Of a DNA stretch of 40,953 nucleotides, positions 32,597 to 40,953 are shown in pieces (position 1 is the stretch's first letter; every line of letters begins with the position of its first letter). The stretch covers positions 1 through 40,953 of the forward strand of contig JABDFB010000007.1 of NCBI GenBank assembly GCA_013286765.1, given 5' to 3'. The notes beneath the pieces were generated by a model, which was given only the letters and a program-made list of their open reading frames with translations, was not told where the DNA came from and did not search any database. The position numbers and the translations under genes were made by a program. The stretch comes from Deltaproteobacteria bacterium. Its GTDB lineage: Bacteria > Bdellovibrionota > UBA1018.

Positions 32597-32956
32597 CTAA
32601 TCTTTTTTGTCGCTATTTAGTTCGCGGATTAAAGCCCGTAATTTCTGTCTCTCGCTGGGAGAGATTTCTTCAGATTGTTCAGTTTGTTCAGATTGCCCCA
32701 ATCGTCCGGACCGTCCAGTTGTATGTCCTGATTGCAGAGGGGAAAATTTCTTCTCAAATCCTGATTTTGCGTCGCTTGTGACTTTGGTAGCCCAGCTGCG
32801 AAATGAATGTACAACGTCAGATTCTTCGGCGTGAGACATGCCTACTTTAACTTGGTCTGAGATTGTTTTGCCGTCCCAGTGCAGCCAATTGCCCAGCACC
32901 AGTATCAATAAAGAAAATACTGTTAGTTTAATGCAGCCGCTCAGCAGCTTAAGCAT
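32597..32956 (-). CDS. Small single-pass membrane protein
   Basis: A 119-residue protein with one transmembrane segment (residues 8-24, LTVFSLLILVLGNWL) and a polar remainder that includes a Ser/Gln/Glu-rich stretch (QSEQTEQSEEISPSE) encoded by short cagattgttcag-like repeats. No family is recognised. It overlaps the CheC-like gene by eight bases, so the two are translationally coupled. Confidence 0.7.
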   Translation of the reverse strand: MLKLLSGCIKLTVFSLLILVLGNWLHWDGKTISDQVKVGMSHAEESDVVHSFRSWATKVTSDAKSGFEKKFSPLQSGHTTGRSGRLGQSEQTEQSEEISPSERQKLRALIRELNSDKKD

Positions 32957-33413
32957 ACCCCATTTCCTCCGCTATATCAGGTAGTATCAGAGTTTCGATT
33001 GGAATCAGTAGATTTTTGTAAGAGTGTACATAAGTCTTGCGAATCATTTTTGATTCTTTATTCAGAATCTGGTTCAGTCGTTGCGTGCTGATTTCGACGG
33101 GTGGCGAAATGAGAACTTCCAAGCCTTTTTCCGAATAGAGTCGATTCGATAGTTGGCTGGCGATTATATTTCCTAATTCGGAATAGATGGAAGGGTCTAG
33201 ATGTTTTTCGAGCAACAGCACAAGAAGAGCCTTCATGTCGCCAGCAAAGGCGATACCTATAGCGTGACGCTCCGACCATTCGTAATCTTCTGTTTTCGGG
33301 CTCGGACTAAGGTGGACGGGCCCAAGGTGATAAAATTCAAATTGTTCGGGCAACGCCGTTGCGAGGATTTCTAGAGTTCCGTTGCGCTCGGGCTCGTATT
33401 GTTCATTCGTCAT
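32949..33413 (-). CDS. CheC/CheX-like protein
   Basis: The ATG at 33413 has a purine-rich site (GAGTGGG) upstream; a GTG four codons earlier is also open. The ~154-residue protein contains SELGNIIASQLSNRL followed by EVLISPPV, which follows the E-x2-N signature and S-P-P strand of the CheC/CheX phosphatase family that removes phosphate from CheY-like regulators. Only one such motif is present, as in CheX. It lies 25 bases after a CheY-like gene, which supports a regulator-phosphatase pair. Confidence 0.65.
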   Translation of the reverse strand: MTNEQYEPERNGTLEILATALPEQFEFYHLGPVHLSPSPKTEDYEWSERHAIGIAFAGDMKALLVLLLEKHLDPSIYSELGNIIASQLSNRLYSEKGLEVLISPPVEISTQRLNQILNKESKMIRKTYVHSYKNLLIPIETLILPDIAEEMGYA

Positions 33414-33438
33414 ATACCCACTCACTCAGGTTAAAAAA

Positions 33439-33849
33439 TTAGCCTGATCGATCCTTTTGCGCGCGTGCCCCGATCACTCGATTTCCGCTGTAGAGTGCGC
33501 TTTCAATTGCTCGCAGAATGTCCTGAGGAGTAAATGGCTTTAATACATAATCTTTTACGCCTACGTTGATGGCTTCCATAACCAGATTTTCTTGGCCCAT
33601 CGCCGATACAATGACAATTTTGACATTTCGTTCTAATTTGAAGAGTTTTCGGGCGGTTTCTATTCCACTCATCTGGGGCATGACAATATCAAGAGTGACA
33701 ATATCGGGTTTTAATCTCTGAAAAAGCGCGAGGGCTTCATTGCCATCACTTGCTTCCCCAACAACTTGATAGTGTGCTTTGGTAAGGATTTCGTTAATTG
33801 TTTTACGTACAAATGCGACATCGTCTACAATTAATACTGTTTTTGCCAT
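33439..33849 (-). CDS. CheY-like single-domain response regulator
   Basis: A 136-residue receiver domain with no output domain. The acidic pocket is VDDVAF at 8-13, the phospho-acceptor Asp lies in VTLDIVMP at about residue 54, VSA supplies the Ser/Thr switch residue at about 82, and LKPF the conserved Lys at about 104. It is the first gene of a trio with the CheC-like and small membrane proteins. It probably signals to motility machinery, but its kinase is not in the window. Confidence 0.93.
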   Translation of the reverse strand: MAKTVLIVDDVAFVRKTINEILTKAHYQVVGEASDGNEALALFQRLKPDIVTLDIVMPQMSGIETARKLFKLERNVKIVIVSAMGQENLVMEAINVGVKDYVLKPFTPQDILRAIESALYSGNRVIGARAQKDRSG

Positions 33850-33904
33850 TAACTGCGTTCCACCCCTTAATAATATTATTCTACTGTTAATTTAAAAATA
33901 TGAA

Positions 33905-33985
33905 AGGGTATCCGATGACTTTCTGATAGGCATTGCGTCATGTAGCTTTTGATGCACCGCCTATCAAAAGGTCATCGGATACCCT
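33905..33985. repeat. Long imperfect hairpin between response-regulator and CorC genes
   Basis: Arms of 27 bases (agggtatccgatgac... and its complement ending gtcatcggataccct) pair at 25 positions, with further pairing toward the loop. It follows the CorC stop on the coding strand and is followed there by a T-rich stretch, so it may work as a terminator; the size also fits a REP- or MITE-like element. Confidence 0.7.
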
Positions 33986-33993
33986 AGTATACC

Positions 33994-35277
33994 CTAGTCG
34001 GACTCTTTTAGTTGTTCGATCTCTTCTATCAGCACTGTTTCGATATGTTTTTCGGTAGCTTGTTGAACTGTAAATTTCAACAAACCTCGGGAGGTGTTGA
34101 AAAAGAGCTCGTCTTTTCGCTCCGGAATGCGTCCAAATTGCTGCAGAAGAAAGCCGCTGAGCGTTTCATAGTTCCCTTCTGGTAAGTCAAGTCTGAGGAT
34201 TTCGTTTATTTGTTGAATTTCCATCCGGGCTTGGACTATCCAGGTATGATCCGGTAGTTCTTTGTAGGGTTGAGCATCATAATCGTATTCATCGCTGATC
34301 TCGCCTACGACTTCTTCAACAATATCTTCGACTGTCAAAATTCCGACAGCCCCGCCATATTCGTCTACGACTACTGCCATTTCTGTTTGCTCTTTACGCA
34401 TATCGAGGAGCAGGTCCTGCAAAGCTTGGGTCTCAGCAGCAAAATAGGCGGCCGTAATATAGGGTTTGATCGGTTGATTTAGATCTGTCGCTGTGAGGAG
34501 ATCGGATATTTCAAGAATTCCAATAATATTATCAACACGATCAGCATAAACAGGCATTCGCGAATGTCGGTGCTTTTCAAATTGGGTTAAGGCTTCGTGA
34601 ACCGTCGAGGATTCATCGATCGCATCAATGCGTACTAACGGGATCATTGCGTGTTTTGCGTCAGAATATCTGAAGTCGAAGATCCGCTTGATCATTTGCT
34701 TTTCAGTCGAGGTAATTTCTGTCTCTCTCTTGGTGTAAGATAGGAGCGCCCGAATTTCCTCACGAGTTGTTATTTTTTTGCCCCCCACGAGTTCCTCTAT
34801 GGGGGCAACAATTCGTGATAGTCGATTAGTGTACGAAGCAATGATCCGAGTAATCGGAAAACAAAGCCAATATACCCAATAGACGGGATAGGCGATCCAG
34901 GGGGCCAATAAATTGGCGTTTCTTTGGTAAATGACCTTTGGAATAAGTTCTCCGAATAGAACAATAATCGGAGAGGTGAATAAAATTGCTGTCAGACTGG
35001 GATACGATGCTTTGGACTGAATGCAGTAAACCTCAATAAATGACGAAATCGTAATCACGCAGAACGAAGTCATGAGTAGAGTAGCAGATAGAATTCGCTC
35101 AGGATGTTTAGCCAGATTAAGTGCTAGATTAGAACCAGAGTCCCCGTGTTGTGATTGCCGTTTCAATGTAAGTTTGTCAGCGGAGAGAAGGGCAATTTCA
35201 GATCCGGAGAAAAAACCTTCCAATAGAATTAGCGGAATAATGATTAGGACAAGATTGGCAAGGGTTAGGCTGATCAC
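33994..35277 (-). CDS. CNNM/CorC-family transporter with CBS pair and CorC_HlyC domain
   Basis: A 427-residue protein. Residues 1-190 are the CNNM (DUF21) membrane domain with about four segments (LLEGFFSGSEIALLSADKL at the start is the family signature). Two CBS domains follow (HAMIPLVRIDAID, then MRKEQTEMAVVVDEYGGAVGILTVEDIVEEVVGEI), and a CorC_HlyC domain ends the protein. Members move or sense magnesium or cobalt. It overlaps the next gene upstream by four bases and is its operon partner. Confidence 0.92.
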   Translation of the reverse strand: MISLTLANLVLIIIPLILLEGFFSGSEIALLSADKLTLKRQSQHGDSGSNLALNLAKHPERILSATLLMTSFCVITISSFIEVYCIQSKASYPSLTAILFTSPIIVLFGELIPKVIYQRNANLLAPWIAYPVYWVYWLCFPITRIIASYTNRLSRIVAPIEELVGGKKITTREEIRALLSYTKRETEITSTEKQMIKRIFDFRYSDAKHAMIPLVRIDAIDESSTVHEALTQFEKHRHSRMPVYADRVDNIIGILEISDLLTATDLNQPIKPYITAAYFAAETQALQDLLLDMRKEQTEMAVVVDEYGGAVGILTVEDIVEEVVGEISDEYDYDAQPYKELPDHTWIVQARMEIQQINEILRLDLPEGNYETLSGFLLQQFGRIPERKDELFFNTSRGLLKFTVQQATEKHIETVLIEEIEQLKESD

Positions 35278-36389
35278 GCTTTATTTCCCTTTTTCGGTGC
35301 CGTCTGGCCCGTATTCGACTGATGTCCGTAGTCGTCGTCATCCATAATCAGGCCTTCAAACATGGTTTCCAGAACATCATTCATGGTGACGATACCGCTG
35401 GTTACCCCATAGGTGTCTTTTACAATGGCCATGTGGATTTTTTGGCGTTTAAATTTCCTAAACATAGTGCCCAGTTTGACAGAAGGGTTAACAAAGAAGG
35501 GTTTTCGCATCAGGGTTGCAATCGTGGTCGTATTGCTGTCGGTCTGGAGTTTTGATCGGAGTAGGTCTTTGGCGTAGAGAATGCCAATAATGTCTTTTTT
35601 GTTAGGTTCAGTCACTGGCATTCTGGAGTGACTTTCACCGCGCATCAGTGTCAAGGCGCCTTTGACCGTTGTGTGTGCAGGCAATGTGAGTACTTGAGCA
35701 ATAGGTGTCGCGATTTCGCCCACGGTAGTATTATCGAGCTCAAAAACGTTACGGATCAGTTCCACTTCGGTTTCCTGAATTGCTCCTTCTTTATGGCCTT
35801 CTTCTACCATCAATAAAAAGTCAGATTCTTTCAGAATACGATTTCTCTGTCGTTGTGAGTCGGTTTCTTTCTCTTCACGCGGTAGTTTGGAGCGGCTTTG
35901 AAAATCGAGAATACTAATTATACTCTTTAGAACAAATCGAATAGGAGCTGAGAATTTATAGATCAGCGAGAGCGGGCCTACTGAGACCGTTGTAATCAAC
36001 CGGTTGATTCGAGCAGCGATAACTTTTGGCGTAATTTCGCATGCAAAAAGCGCAATAGGTGTTGTAATCGCAACGCCGAGAATAATATTTAGGGCCCAGT
36101 CCGGTACGTCAGGAAATCCCGGGGGCAATACGATCTTTTTTCTCGATATCGCGCCCGAAATAATCGTGGAGAGTGCGATATTCATTATTTCATTGATGAC
36201 AAGGATAGTAATTAAGAGTCCGCCCGGATCAGCGAGGAGATTTTTTGCTTTGCGATAAACCGGGCGAAAGTTCTCTTTAAGAGATCGAAGTTGAAATCTA
36301 GACAGACTGAAAAGCGCAATTTCAGAGGCTGAAAGGTATGCCGAAAAAGAAATAAGCGAAAAACATATTAGTAATTCAATTGGAGTCAT
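35274..36389 (-). CDS. CNNM/CorC-family protein lacking the CorC_HlyC domain
   Basis: A 371-residue paralogue of the following gene, with a CNNM membrane domain (SAYLSASEIALFSLSRFQLRSL at the start) and two CBS domains (EIATPIAQVLTLPAHTTVKG and MAIVKDTYGVTSGIVTMNDVLETMFEGLI). After the CBS pair it ends with a short charged tail, with no CorC_HlyC domain. The tandem, four-base-overlapping arrangement suggests that the two form a hetero-oligomer. It begins 82 bases after the lon stop. Confidence 0.9.
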   Translation of the reverse strand: MTPIELLICFSLISFSAYLSASEIALFSLSRFQLRSLKENFRPVYRKAKNLLADPGGLLITILVINEIMNIALSTIISGAISRKKIVLPPGFPDVPDWALNIILGVAITTPIALFACEITPKVIAARINRLITTVSVGPLSLIYKFSAPIRFVLKSIISILDFQSRSKLPREEKETDSQRQRNRILKESDFLLMVEEGHKEGAIQETEVELIRNVFELDNTTVGEIATPIAQVLTLPAHTTVKGALTLMRGESHSRMPVTEPNKKDIIGILYAKDLLRSKLQTDSNTTTIATLMRKPFFVNPSVKLGTMFRKFKRQKIHMAIVKDTYGVTSGIVTMNDVLETMFEGLIMDDDDYGHQSNTGQTAPKKGNKA

Positions 36390-36471
36390 ACTATTTATGG
36401 GCGACTAGATTCGCTCATTGATTATGCCATCCCAACCGAATTTGTAAAGCCTCCGCTGCGAGCCGCCGATA

Positions 36472-38904
36472 TCAAGCCGCTTTATCTGCCGGATGTCTAG
36501 GAGCGATGTTAGGCTTCTTTCGAGCAGACGTCGGTGTCTGTCGATCACTATTCTTCGAGATTTTTTGCGTTAACGCGACCTTTAAAACATCATCGATGGT
36601 TTTTACGGTGATGAAAGTCAGGATGTTTCGGTATTCTTCCGGAATGTCTTCCAAGTCTTTTTTGTTTTTCTCGGGAATAATAATCGTACGTATTCCGTGA
36701 CGCATAGCTGCAAGAGCTTTTTCCTTCAAGCCTCCGATAGGGAGTACTCTGCCGGAGAGTGTGATTTCGCCTGTCATAGCGATGTCTTTTCTGACTGGAA
36801 TTCCGGTAAGTCTCGAAATCATGGCAGTCGCCATCGTTATACCAGCTGACGGGCCATCTTTAGGGACCCCACCTGCAGGGAAGTGAATATGGATGTCGAT
36901 ATTCGAGAACAAATCTTCGTCGATGTGGAAGTCCTTCGCTCTGGATCGAATCATACCAAGTGCAGCTTGGCCTGATTCTTTCATCACGTCGCCTAATTGT
37001 CCGGTGAGGATAATACTGCCTTTGCCCTTCATGCTGGAGGTTTCGACGTACATGATTTCTCCGCCAATCGAGGTCCAGGCAAGACCGGTTGCAATTCCGA
37101 CTTCGTCCTTTTCTTGTTCATCTTCACGCAGGTAGACAGCTGGCCCCAGGAATTTGGCTACTTCATCTGGAGTAATTTCGGTACTGCCAGTTTTTCCTTC
37201 GGCAACCAGACGAGCGGTTTTTCGGCAAACAGTCGCGATGCAGCGCTCTAGATTTCTTAGTCCAGCCTCGCGCGTATAGTGCGAGATGACGGTCTTAATT
37301 GCGTCGTCAGTGAAGCTGATCAGGCTAGTATTAAGGCCGTTTTCCGTGATTTGTTTTGGAATTAAGTACTTTTCACTAATGAAATACTTTTCCTCTTCAG
37401 TATAGCCGGCCAGTTGAATCACTTCCATACGATCGCGAAGAGCGGACGGAATGGTATCTAACATATTGCAGGTGGCGACAAACATGACGTTAGACAGATC
37501 AAATGGAACGTTCAGGTAGTGGTCTCTGAACGAATTATTCTGTTCCGGATCTAGGACTTCCAGCAGCGCAGCAGAAGGATCGCCTCTAAAATCACTGCCT
37601 AGTTTGTCGATTTCATCCAGAATGAAAACTGGGTTATTCGTACTAGCTTGCTTCAGGCCTTGAATAATACGACCTGGAAGTGCACCCACGTAAGTTCGGC
37701 GATGACCGCGTATTTCAGCTTCATCTTTGATACCGCCGAGAGAGACTCTGACAAATTCTCTGCCTAGAGCTCGTGCGATGGATCGTCCCAAGGACGTTTT
37801 TCCAACGCCTGGAGGTCCGGCGAAGCAAAGGAGTGGCCCTTTTAATTTATCTTTGAGCTTTCTTACGGCGAGGTATTCTAATATTCGTTCTTTAATCTTT
37901 GCCAGATTGTAGTGGTCTTCGTCTAAGATGTTCTTAGCTCGGACTAAATCGAGATTATCTACGGTTTGTTTGCTCCACGGTGTATCGACTAACCAGTCGA
38001 CATAAGTTCGTAGAATAGAAGCTTCGGAAGCGTCCGGATGCATTCTTTCGAGTCGGCCCAGCTGTTTGAGGGCTTCTTGTTCTACTTGTGCGGGCATTTT
38101 ACAATCGAGAATTTTCTGTTTGAGTTCTTCGATTTCTTCACCTTTGACGTCGGTATCTCCGAGTTCACTCTTGATTGCTCGGATTTGCTCTCTCAAGAAG
38201 TATTCTTTTTGAGATTTTGTCATTTCGTCTTTTGCTTGAGATCTGATTTTTGCTTGGATGGAGAGAACTTCGATCTCTCTGTTGAGGATTTCATGGACTT
38301 TCTTGAGTCTTTCAAAGGAATCCGTCGTTTCAAGGATACCTTGAGCGTCGCTCACCCTCAGACCTAAATTGGATGTAATCAGGTCAGCCAGTCTTCCTGG
38401 ATCTGTAATATCATCGAGCACCATCAAAATGTCGGGAGCGAGTGCTTTGCCATAGGTGATGATCTTTTCAAGTTGCTCGCGAACATTTCGCATAAGAGCT
38501 TCAAACTGGGCCTGATCACCAGAGTTAGATTCAGTGATTTTTTCGATGCCGACTTCATAGAATGGTTGAGTTTGTGCGAAGTCTTTAATCGTAGCTTTAC
38601 ATAATCCCTGTGTCAGAATTTTGATTCTTCCGTCGGGCAATTTTCTCATTCGCATGATCATGGCCACCGTGCCGGTTTTGTAGATACCGTCAGGTGTCGG
38701 ATTTTCGTCACCAATTTCTTTTTGGGAAGATAGTAGGATCAGACGATCTGGCCTAGCTAAGCTTTCTTCCACACTTCGAATTGATGAGGTGCGTCCAACA
38801 AAAAGCGGAATAATCATGTAGGGGAAGACAACAATATCTCTTACGGGTAGAAGAGGGAGAGTTTTAGGAATCTCAATTTGATCACCCTCATAATTTGTTA
38901 TCAT
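36472..38904 (-). CDS. lon: ATP-dependent protease Lon
   Basis: An 810-residue LonA protease, the expected size. The N-terminal LON domain ([23 protein letters not shown]) is followed by a coiled-coil region, an AAA module with Walker A GPPGVGKT (363-370) and Walker [10 protein letters not shown], and the protease domain with catalytic Ser686 in KDGPSAG and Lys729 in [10 protein letters not shown]. It degrades misfolded and regulatory proteins in the cytoplasm. A GGAGG ribosome site lies upstream. The extreme C-terminus is Lys/Pro-rich. Confidence 0.97.
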   Translation of the reverse strand: MITNYEGDQIEIPKTLPLLPVRDIVVFPYMIIPLFVGRTSSIRSVEESLARPDRLILLSSQKEIGDENPTPDGIYKTGTVAMIMRMRKLPDGRIKILTQGLCKATIKDFAQTQPFYEVGIEKITESNSGDQAQFEALMRNVREQLEKIITYGKALAPDILMVLDDITDPGRLADLITSNLGLRVSDAQGILETTDSFERLKKVHEILNREIEVLSIQAKIRSQAKDEMTKSQKEYFLREQIRAIKSELGDTDVKGEEIEELKQKILDCKMPAQVEQEALKQLGRLERMHPDASEASILRTYVDWLVDTPWSKQTVDNLDLVRAKNILDEDHYNLAKIKERILEYLAVRKLKDKLKGPLLCFAGPPGVGKTSLGRSIARALGREFVRVSLGGIKDEAEIRGHRRTYVGALPGRIIQGLKQASTNNPVFILDEIDKLGSDFRGDPSAALLEVLDPEQNNSFRDHYLNVPFDLSNVMFVATCNMLDTIPSALRDRMEVIQLAGYTEEEKYFISEKYLIPKQITENGLNTSLISFTDDAIKTVISHYTREAGLRNLERCIATVCRKTARLVAEGKTGSTEITPDEVAKFLGPAVYLREDEQEKDEVGIATGLAWTSIGGEIMYVETSSMKGKGSIILTGQLGDVMKESGQAALGMIRSRAKDFHIDEDLFSNIDIHIHFPAGGVPKDGPSAGITMATAMISRLTGIPVRKDIAMTGEITLSGRVLPIGGLKEKALAAMRHGIRTIIIPEKNKKDLEDIPEEYRNILTFITVKTIDDVLKVALTQKISKNSDRQTPTSARKKPNIAPRHPADKAA

Positions 38905-39238
38905 TACCTTGACCTCCTCCAGACCACAGCAAGGTTGACAGCTATTTATTGGTTCGGAGGAAGTTCTGCGGAGCTTTAGAAGTAATTAGGCAGTGTCCCG
39001 AAATGGATAGTCATCTCAATCGTAATAGCCTTTTTTCAGATGCAGGATGCATTTGACTGTCCTCAAGTGGACACACTTCTCTCATGCATCGCTGGATTCT
39101 TGAGAAAAAATTGCAGCAAAAGAGTTAAGAAGGCAAAAGCGCCAAAAAGACATTAATTAGGCGAAGCAAGACTTTTGGCTTGAAGCCTTAGCTTTTGCAA
39201 AAAAACTCGAGCCAAAAAAACATTTCGACACTGAAAAA
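38905..39238. other. Intergenic region between lon and dksA
   Basis: No gene is visible. The region should hold the lon promoter and the end of the dksA transcript. An inverted pair, ttttggctt at 39170 and gagccaaaa at about 39210, may form part of the dksA terminator. No clear promoter could be assigned. Confidence 0.4.
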
Positions 39239-39601
39239 TTAAGCGTAAATCTTTTCTCTGTGTTCCTGCTTTTCTTTACAAGCAATACAGAGTGTAGAAA
39301 CAGGCCTAGCTTCCAGGCGACGTTGCTCAATCGGTTCTTCGCAATCTTGACATGTGCCAAAGGTGCCATCTTCCATTCTGCCTAAAGCTTCATCTATCTT
39401 GGCAAGAAGTTGACGCTCACGATCCCTGAGCTTAAAAATGAGATTTTGGTTAATCTCACTCGCAGCTAAATCAGTTTCATCTGGCAAATCGTCAGGAGAA
39501 AGCGCAAGCTCGTTTTTCAAAGCTTGTTTCGAATTGTTCAAAATTCGTTGTTTCTCTTCGAGTAATAAGTTCCTAAACTTCACTATAGTTTCTGTGTTCA
39601 T
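39239..39601 (-). CDS. dksA: DksA/TraR-family zinc-finger transcription factor
   Basis: A 120-residue protein of the DksA family. A coiled-coil N-terminal part with DLPDETDLAASE, where the acidic tip residues fall, precedes the zinc finger: CQDCEEPIEQRRLEARPVSTLCIAC has the four Cys in C-x2-C and C-x2-C pairs. DksA inserts into the RNA polymerase secondary channel and works with ppGpp. The start has a GGTATCC context with no strong ribosome site. It is divergent from glmU. Confidence 0.9.
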   Translation of the reverse strand: MNTETIVKFRNLLLEEKQRILNNSKQALKNELALSPDDLPDETDLAASEINQNLIFKLRDRERQLLAKIDEALGRMEDGTFGTCQDCEEPIEQRRLEARPVSTLCIACKEKQEHREKIYA

Positions 39602-39684
39602 GGTATCCCCCCCAAAACATCAGACGATCTTTTTTTCCCCAATCCGAATATTATCAACCGTCTCTTTTAGTTTAGCAAGGAATT

Positions 39685-39771
39685 ATGAAAAAATTAATTA
39701 GAATAGTTGTCTACGTAAAGGAAATTAGTTGTATAAAAGGCGTACTTGCTATGATCCTCGACGTATATTAA
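39685..39771 (+). CDS. Possible tiny ORF upstream of glmU
   Basis: An AAGGA site precedes ATG 39685, which opens a 28-codon hydrophobic frame (MKKLIRIVVYVKEI...). It ends 27 bases before glmU. It may be a chance frame; a leader peptide is conceivable. Confidence 0.2.
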   Translation: MKKLIRIVVYVKEISCIKGVLAMILDVY

Positions 39772-39798
39772 AAAAAAGGTCAATTTAATAGGTGGAAT

Positions 39799-40953
39799 AT
39801 GAAAGTAAATTCATTTCAATCTGGGGTTATTGTTCTAGCGGCGGGACAGGGAAAACGTATGAATTCGACTCTTCCCAAAGTCCTGCATCCGGTAGCAGGA
39901 AAACCCATGCTATTTCACACTCTAAATCAAATTTGTGAAGTTGCACCTCAAGTCCCGATCACCCTTGTGGTAGGGCATGGTAGGGAACTCGTTGAGCGCT
40001 ATGTGAAAGAAGAACCTCGCCTCAAGCGAATGCATCTGAGTTTTGTTTTTCAACCCGAACAACGCGGAACCGGAGATGCTGTTCGGTGTGTGGTGGATTC
40101 GAGTTGGGGCCAGAAGTTCGTCCAAAAAAATAATACAATTCTGGTTTTACCGGGGGATCTTCCGGCACTCAGTTCCGATTTGTTGGAAGCGATGCTTTCG
40201 CCGATGGAAAAGAAATCTGCGATGAAGCTTCTGACTTGTCATTTACCGGATCCTGCTGGTTATGGCCGCATTATTCGGGATAAGAAGGCGAACCGTGTTC
40301 TCAAGATTCTGGAAGACAAAGACGCTTCTCCGAAGGAAAAGCAGATCCAGGAGGTTGCGGTTTCTATCTATTCTTTTCGCTCAGATTGTTTACGAAAAGG
40401 GGTTTCACAACTCACGACAAAAAATGCCCAAAAGGAATACTACTTGACGGACCTCGTGGAATACGCGGTCAAATCCAAACAGGGAGTAGAAGTAGTTCCG
40501 TGGAAGGACATCGAAGATCTTCGAGGTGTAAATGATCTGTGGGAGTTGGCCCAGGTGAGTCGAATCATGAATCTTCGTATCCTGCGACAATGGTCGCGCC
40601 AGGGTGTTCATTTTTTAGATCCGTTTTCTACTTGGGTCGACGTGAGCGTGGAACTTCAAAAGGGTGTCATTATCCATCCGGGAGTGGTACTAAAAGGAAA
40701 CACACGGATTGGAGCGGGCTCGGTTTTAGGTCCCAGAGTCGTTTTGGACGATGTCTTGGTTGGGGAGCAGGTCACTATCAAAGTCGGCACAGTGGCTGAG
40801 AAATCGACCATGGGCGATTTTGCTCAAATAGGGCCATACGCTCACCTCAGGCCTGAATCTTGGGTAGGGAAGAAAGCTAAAATCGGCAATTTTGTGGAAC
40901 TCAAGAAATCTCGCATTGAGGAAGGAACAAGCGTAGCCCACTTGTCCTACTTA
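39799..40953 (+). CDS. glmU: Bifunctional GlmU (UDP-GlcNAc pyrophosphorylase/GlcN-1-P acetyltransferase), 3' end outside window
   Basis: The frame from ATG 39799 (AGGTGGA upstream) is open for 385 codons to the window end. The N-terminal uridyltransferase domain shows LAAGQGKRMNSTLPKVLHPVAGKPM (residues 13-37), QRGTGDAV near 88-95 and VLPGDLPAL near 115. The left-handed beta-helix begins near residue 280 (VDVSVELQKGVIIHPGVVLKGN), and the acetyltransferase segment GPYAHLRPE followed by KIGNFVELKKS is present. GlmU makes UDP-N-acetylglucosamine for peptidoglycan and lipopolysaccharide. Confidence 0.95.
   Translation, partial: MKVNSFQSGVIVLAAGQGKRMNSTLPKVLHPVAGKPMLFHTLNQICEVAPQVPITLVVGHGRELVERYVKEEPRLKRMHLSFVFQPEQRGTGDAVRCVVDSSWGQKFVQKNNTILVLPGDLPALSSDLLEAMLSPMEKKSAMKLLTCHLPDPAGYGRIIRDKKANRVLKILEDKDASPKEKQIQEVAVSIYSFRSDCLRKGVSQLTTKNAQKEYYLTDLVEYAVKSKQGVEVVPWKDIEDLRGVNDLWELAQVSRIMNLRILRQWSRQGVHFLDPFSTWVDVSVELQKGVIIHPGVVLKGNTRIGAGSVLGPRVVLDDVLVGEQVTIKVGTVAEKSTMGDFAQIGPYAHLRPESWVGKKAKIGNFVELKKSRIEEGTSVAHLSYL

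Overview
The window looks like the chromosome of a Gram-negative bacterium with moderately AT-rich DNA. It carries an ordinary housekeeping core (lon, dksA, glmU, an HU gene, two CNNM/CorC-type transporters, a CheY-like regulator, a tRNA-Thr) and a large accessory region. The imuA-imuB-dnaE2 mutagenesis cassette, DksA, OXA-type beta-lactamase and signal-peptide-bearing proteins point to a proteobacterial or Bdellovibrionota/Oligoflexia-like lineage. The exact phylum is my inference. Several secreted proteins with eukaryote-like domains suggest a life inside, or preying on, eukaryotic cells.

Region by region: 1-3573 (minus) is a small acyl-modification cluster read P450, then a free-standing acyl carrier protein, then a FadB/FadJ-like protein whose dehydrogenase half has lost its NAD-binding loop; this last gene runs off the left edge. 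3608-8588 (minus) is the error-prone translesion cassette imuA-imuB-dnaE2, with an apparent frameshift near the 3' end of imuA. 8741-9862 (plus) is a Gfo/Idh/MocA-type oxidoreductase.

10040-22306 is the most unusual part. It holds a lipoprotein with a serine-less hydrolase-like fold, a decayed zinc-finger gene, a secreted five-finger protein with a SET methyltransferase domain, a rhodanese-like protein lacking its cysteine, a small secreted protein, an OXA-type beta-lactamase, a large secreted Ser/Thr-rich protein, a secreted PP2C phosphatase, and a secreted seven-finger protein with 47-residue repeats. The three finger genes and the phosphatase share the same N-terminal leader motif, and two finger genes share about 160 bp of upstream DNA. 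I read this as a locally amplified family of exported, eukaryote-targeted effectors.

22623-31403 is a second accessory block: a membrane metallophosphoesterase, a YhcG/DUF1016 nuclease between two copies of an ~80 bp repeat, a small secreted operon ending in a pre-toxin (TG) toxin with an overlapping putative immunity gene, a membrane protein, an Xre regulator with a HEPN-like partner, paired operators, an excisionase-like protein and a tyrosine integrase whose 3' end runs into tRNA-Thr(CGU). This is the integrase end of an integrated element whose other end I could not locate.

31521-40953 is core: a Nudix hydrolase, HU with a structured leader and a strong terminator, a CheY/CheC-like pair with a membrane partner, two overlapping CNNM/CorC genes, lon, dksA and the 5' part of glmU.
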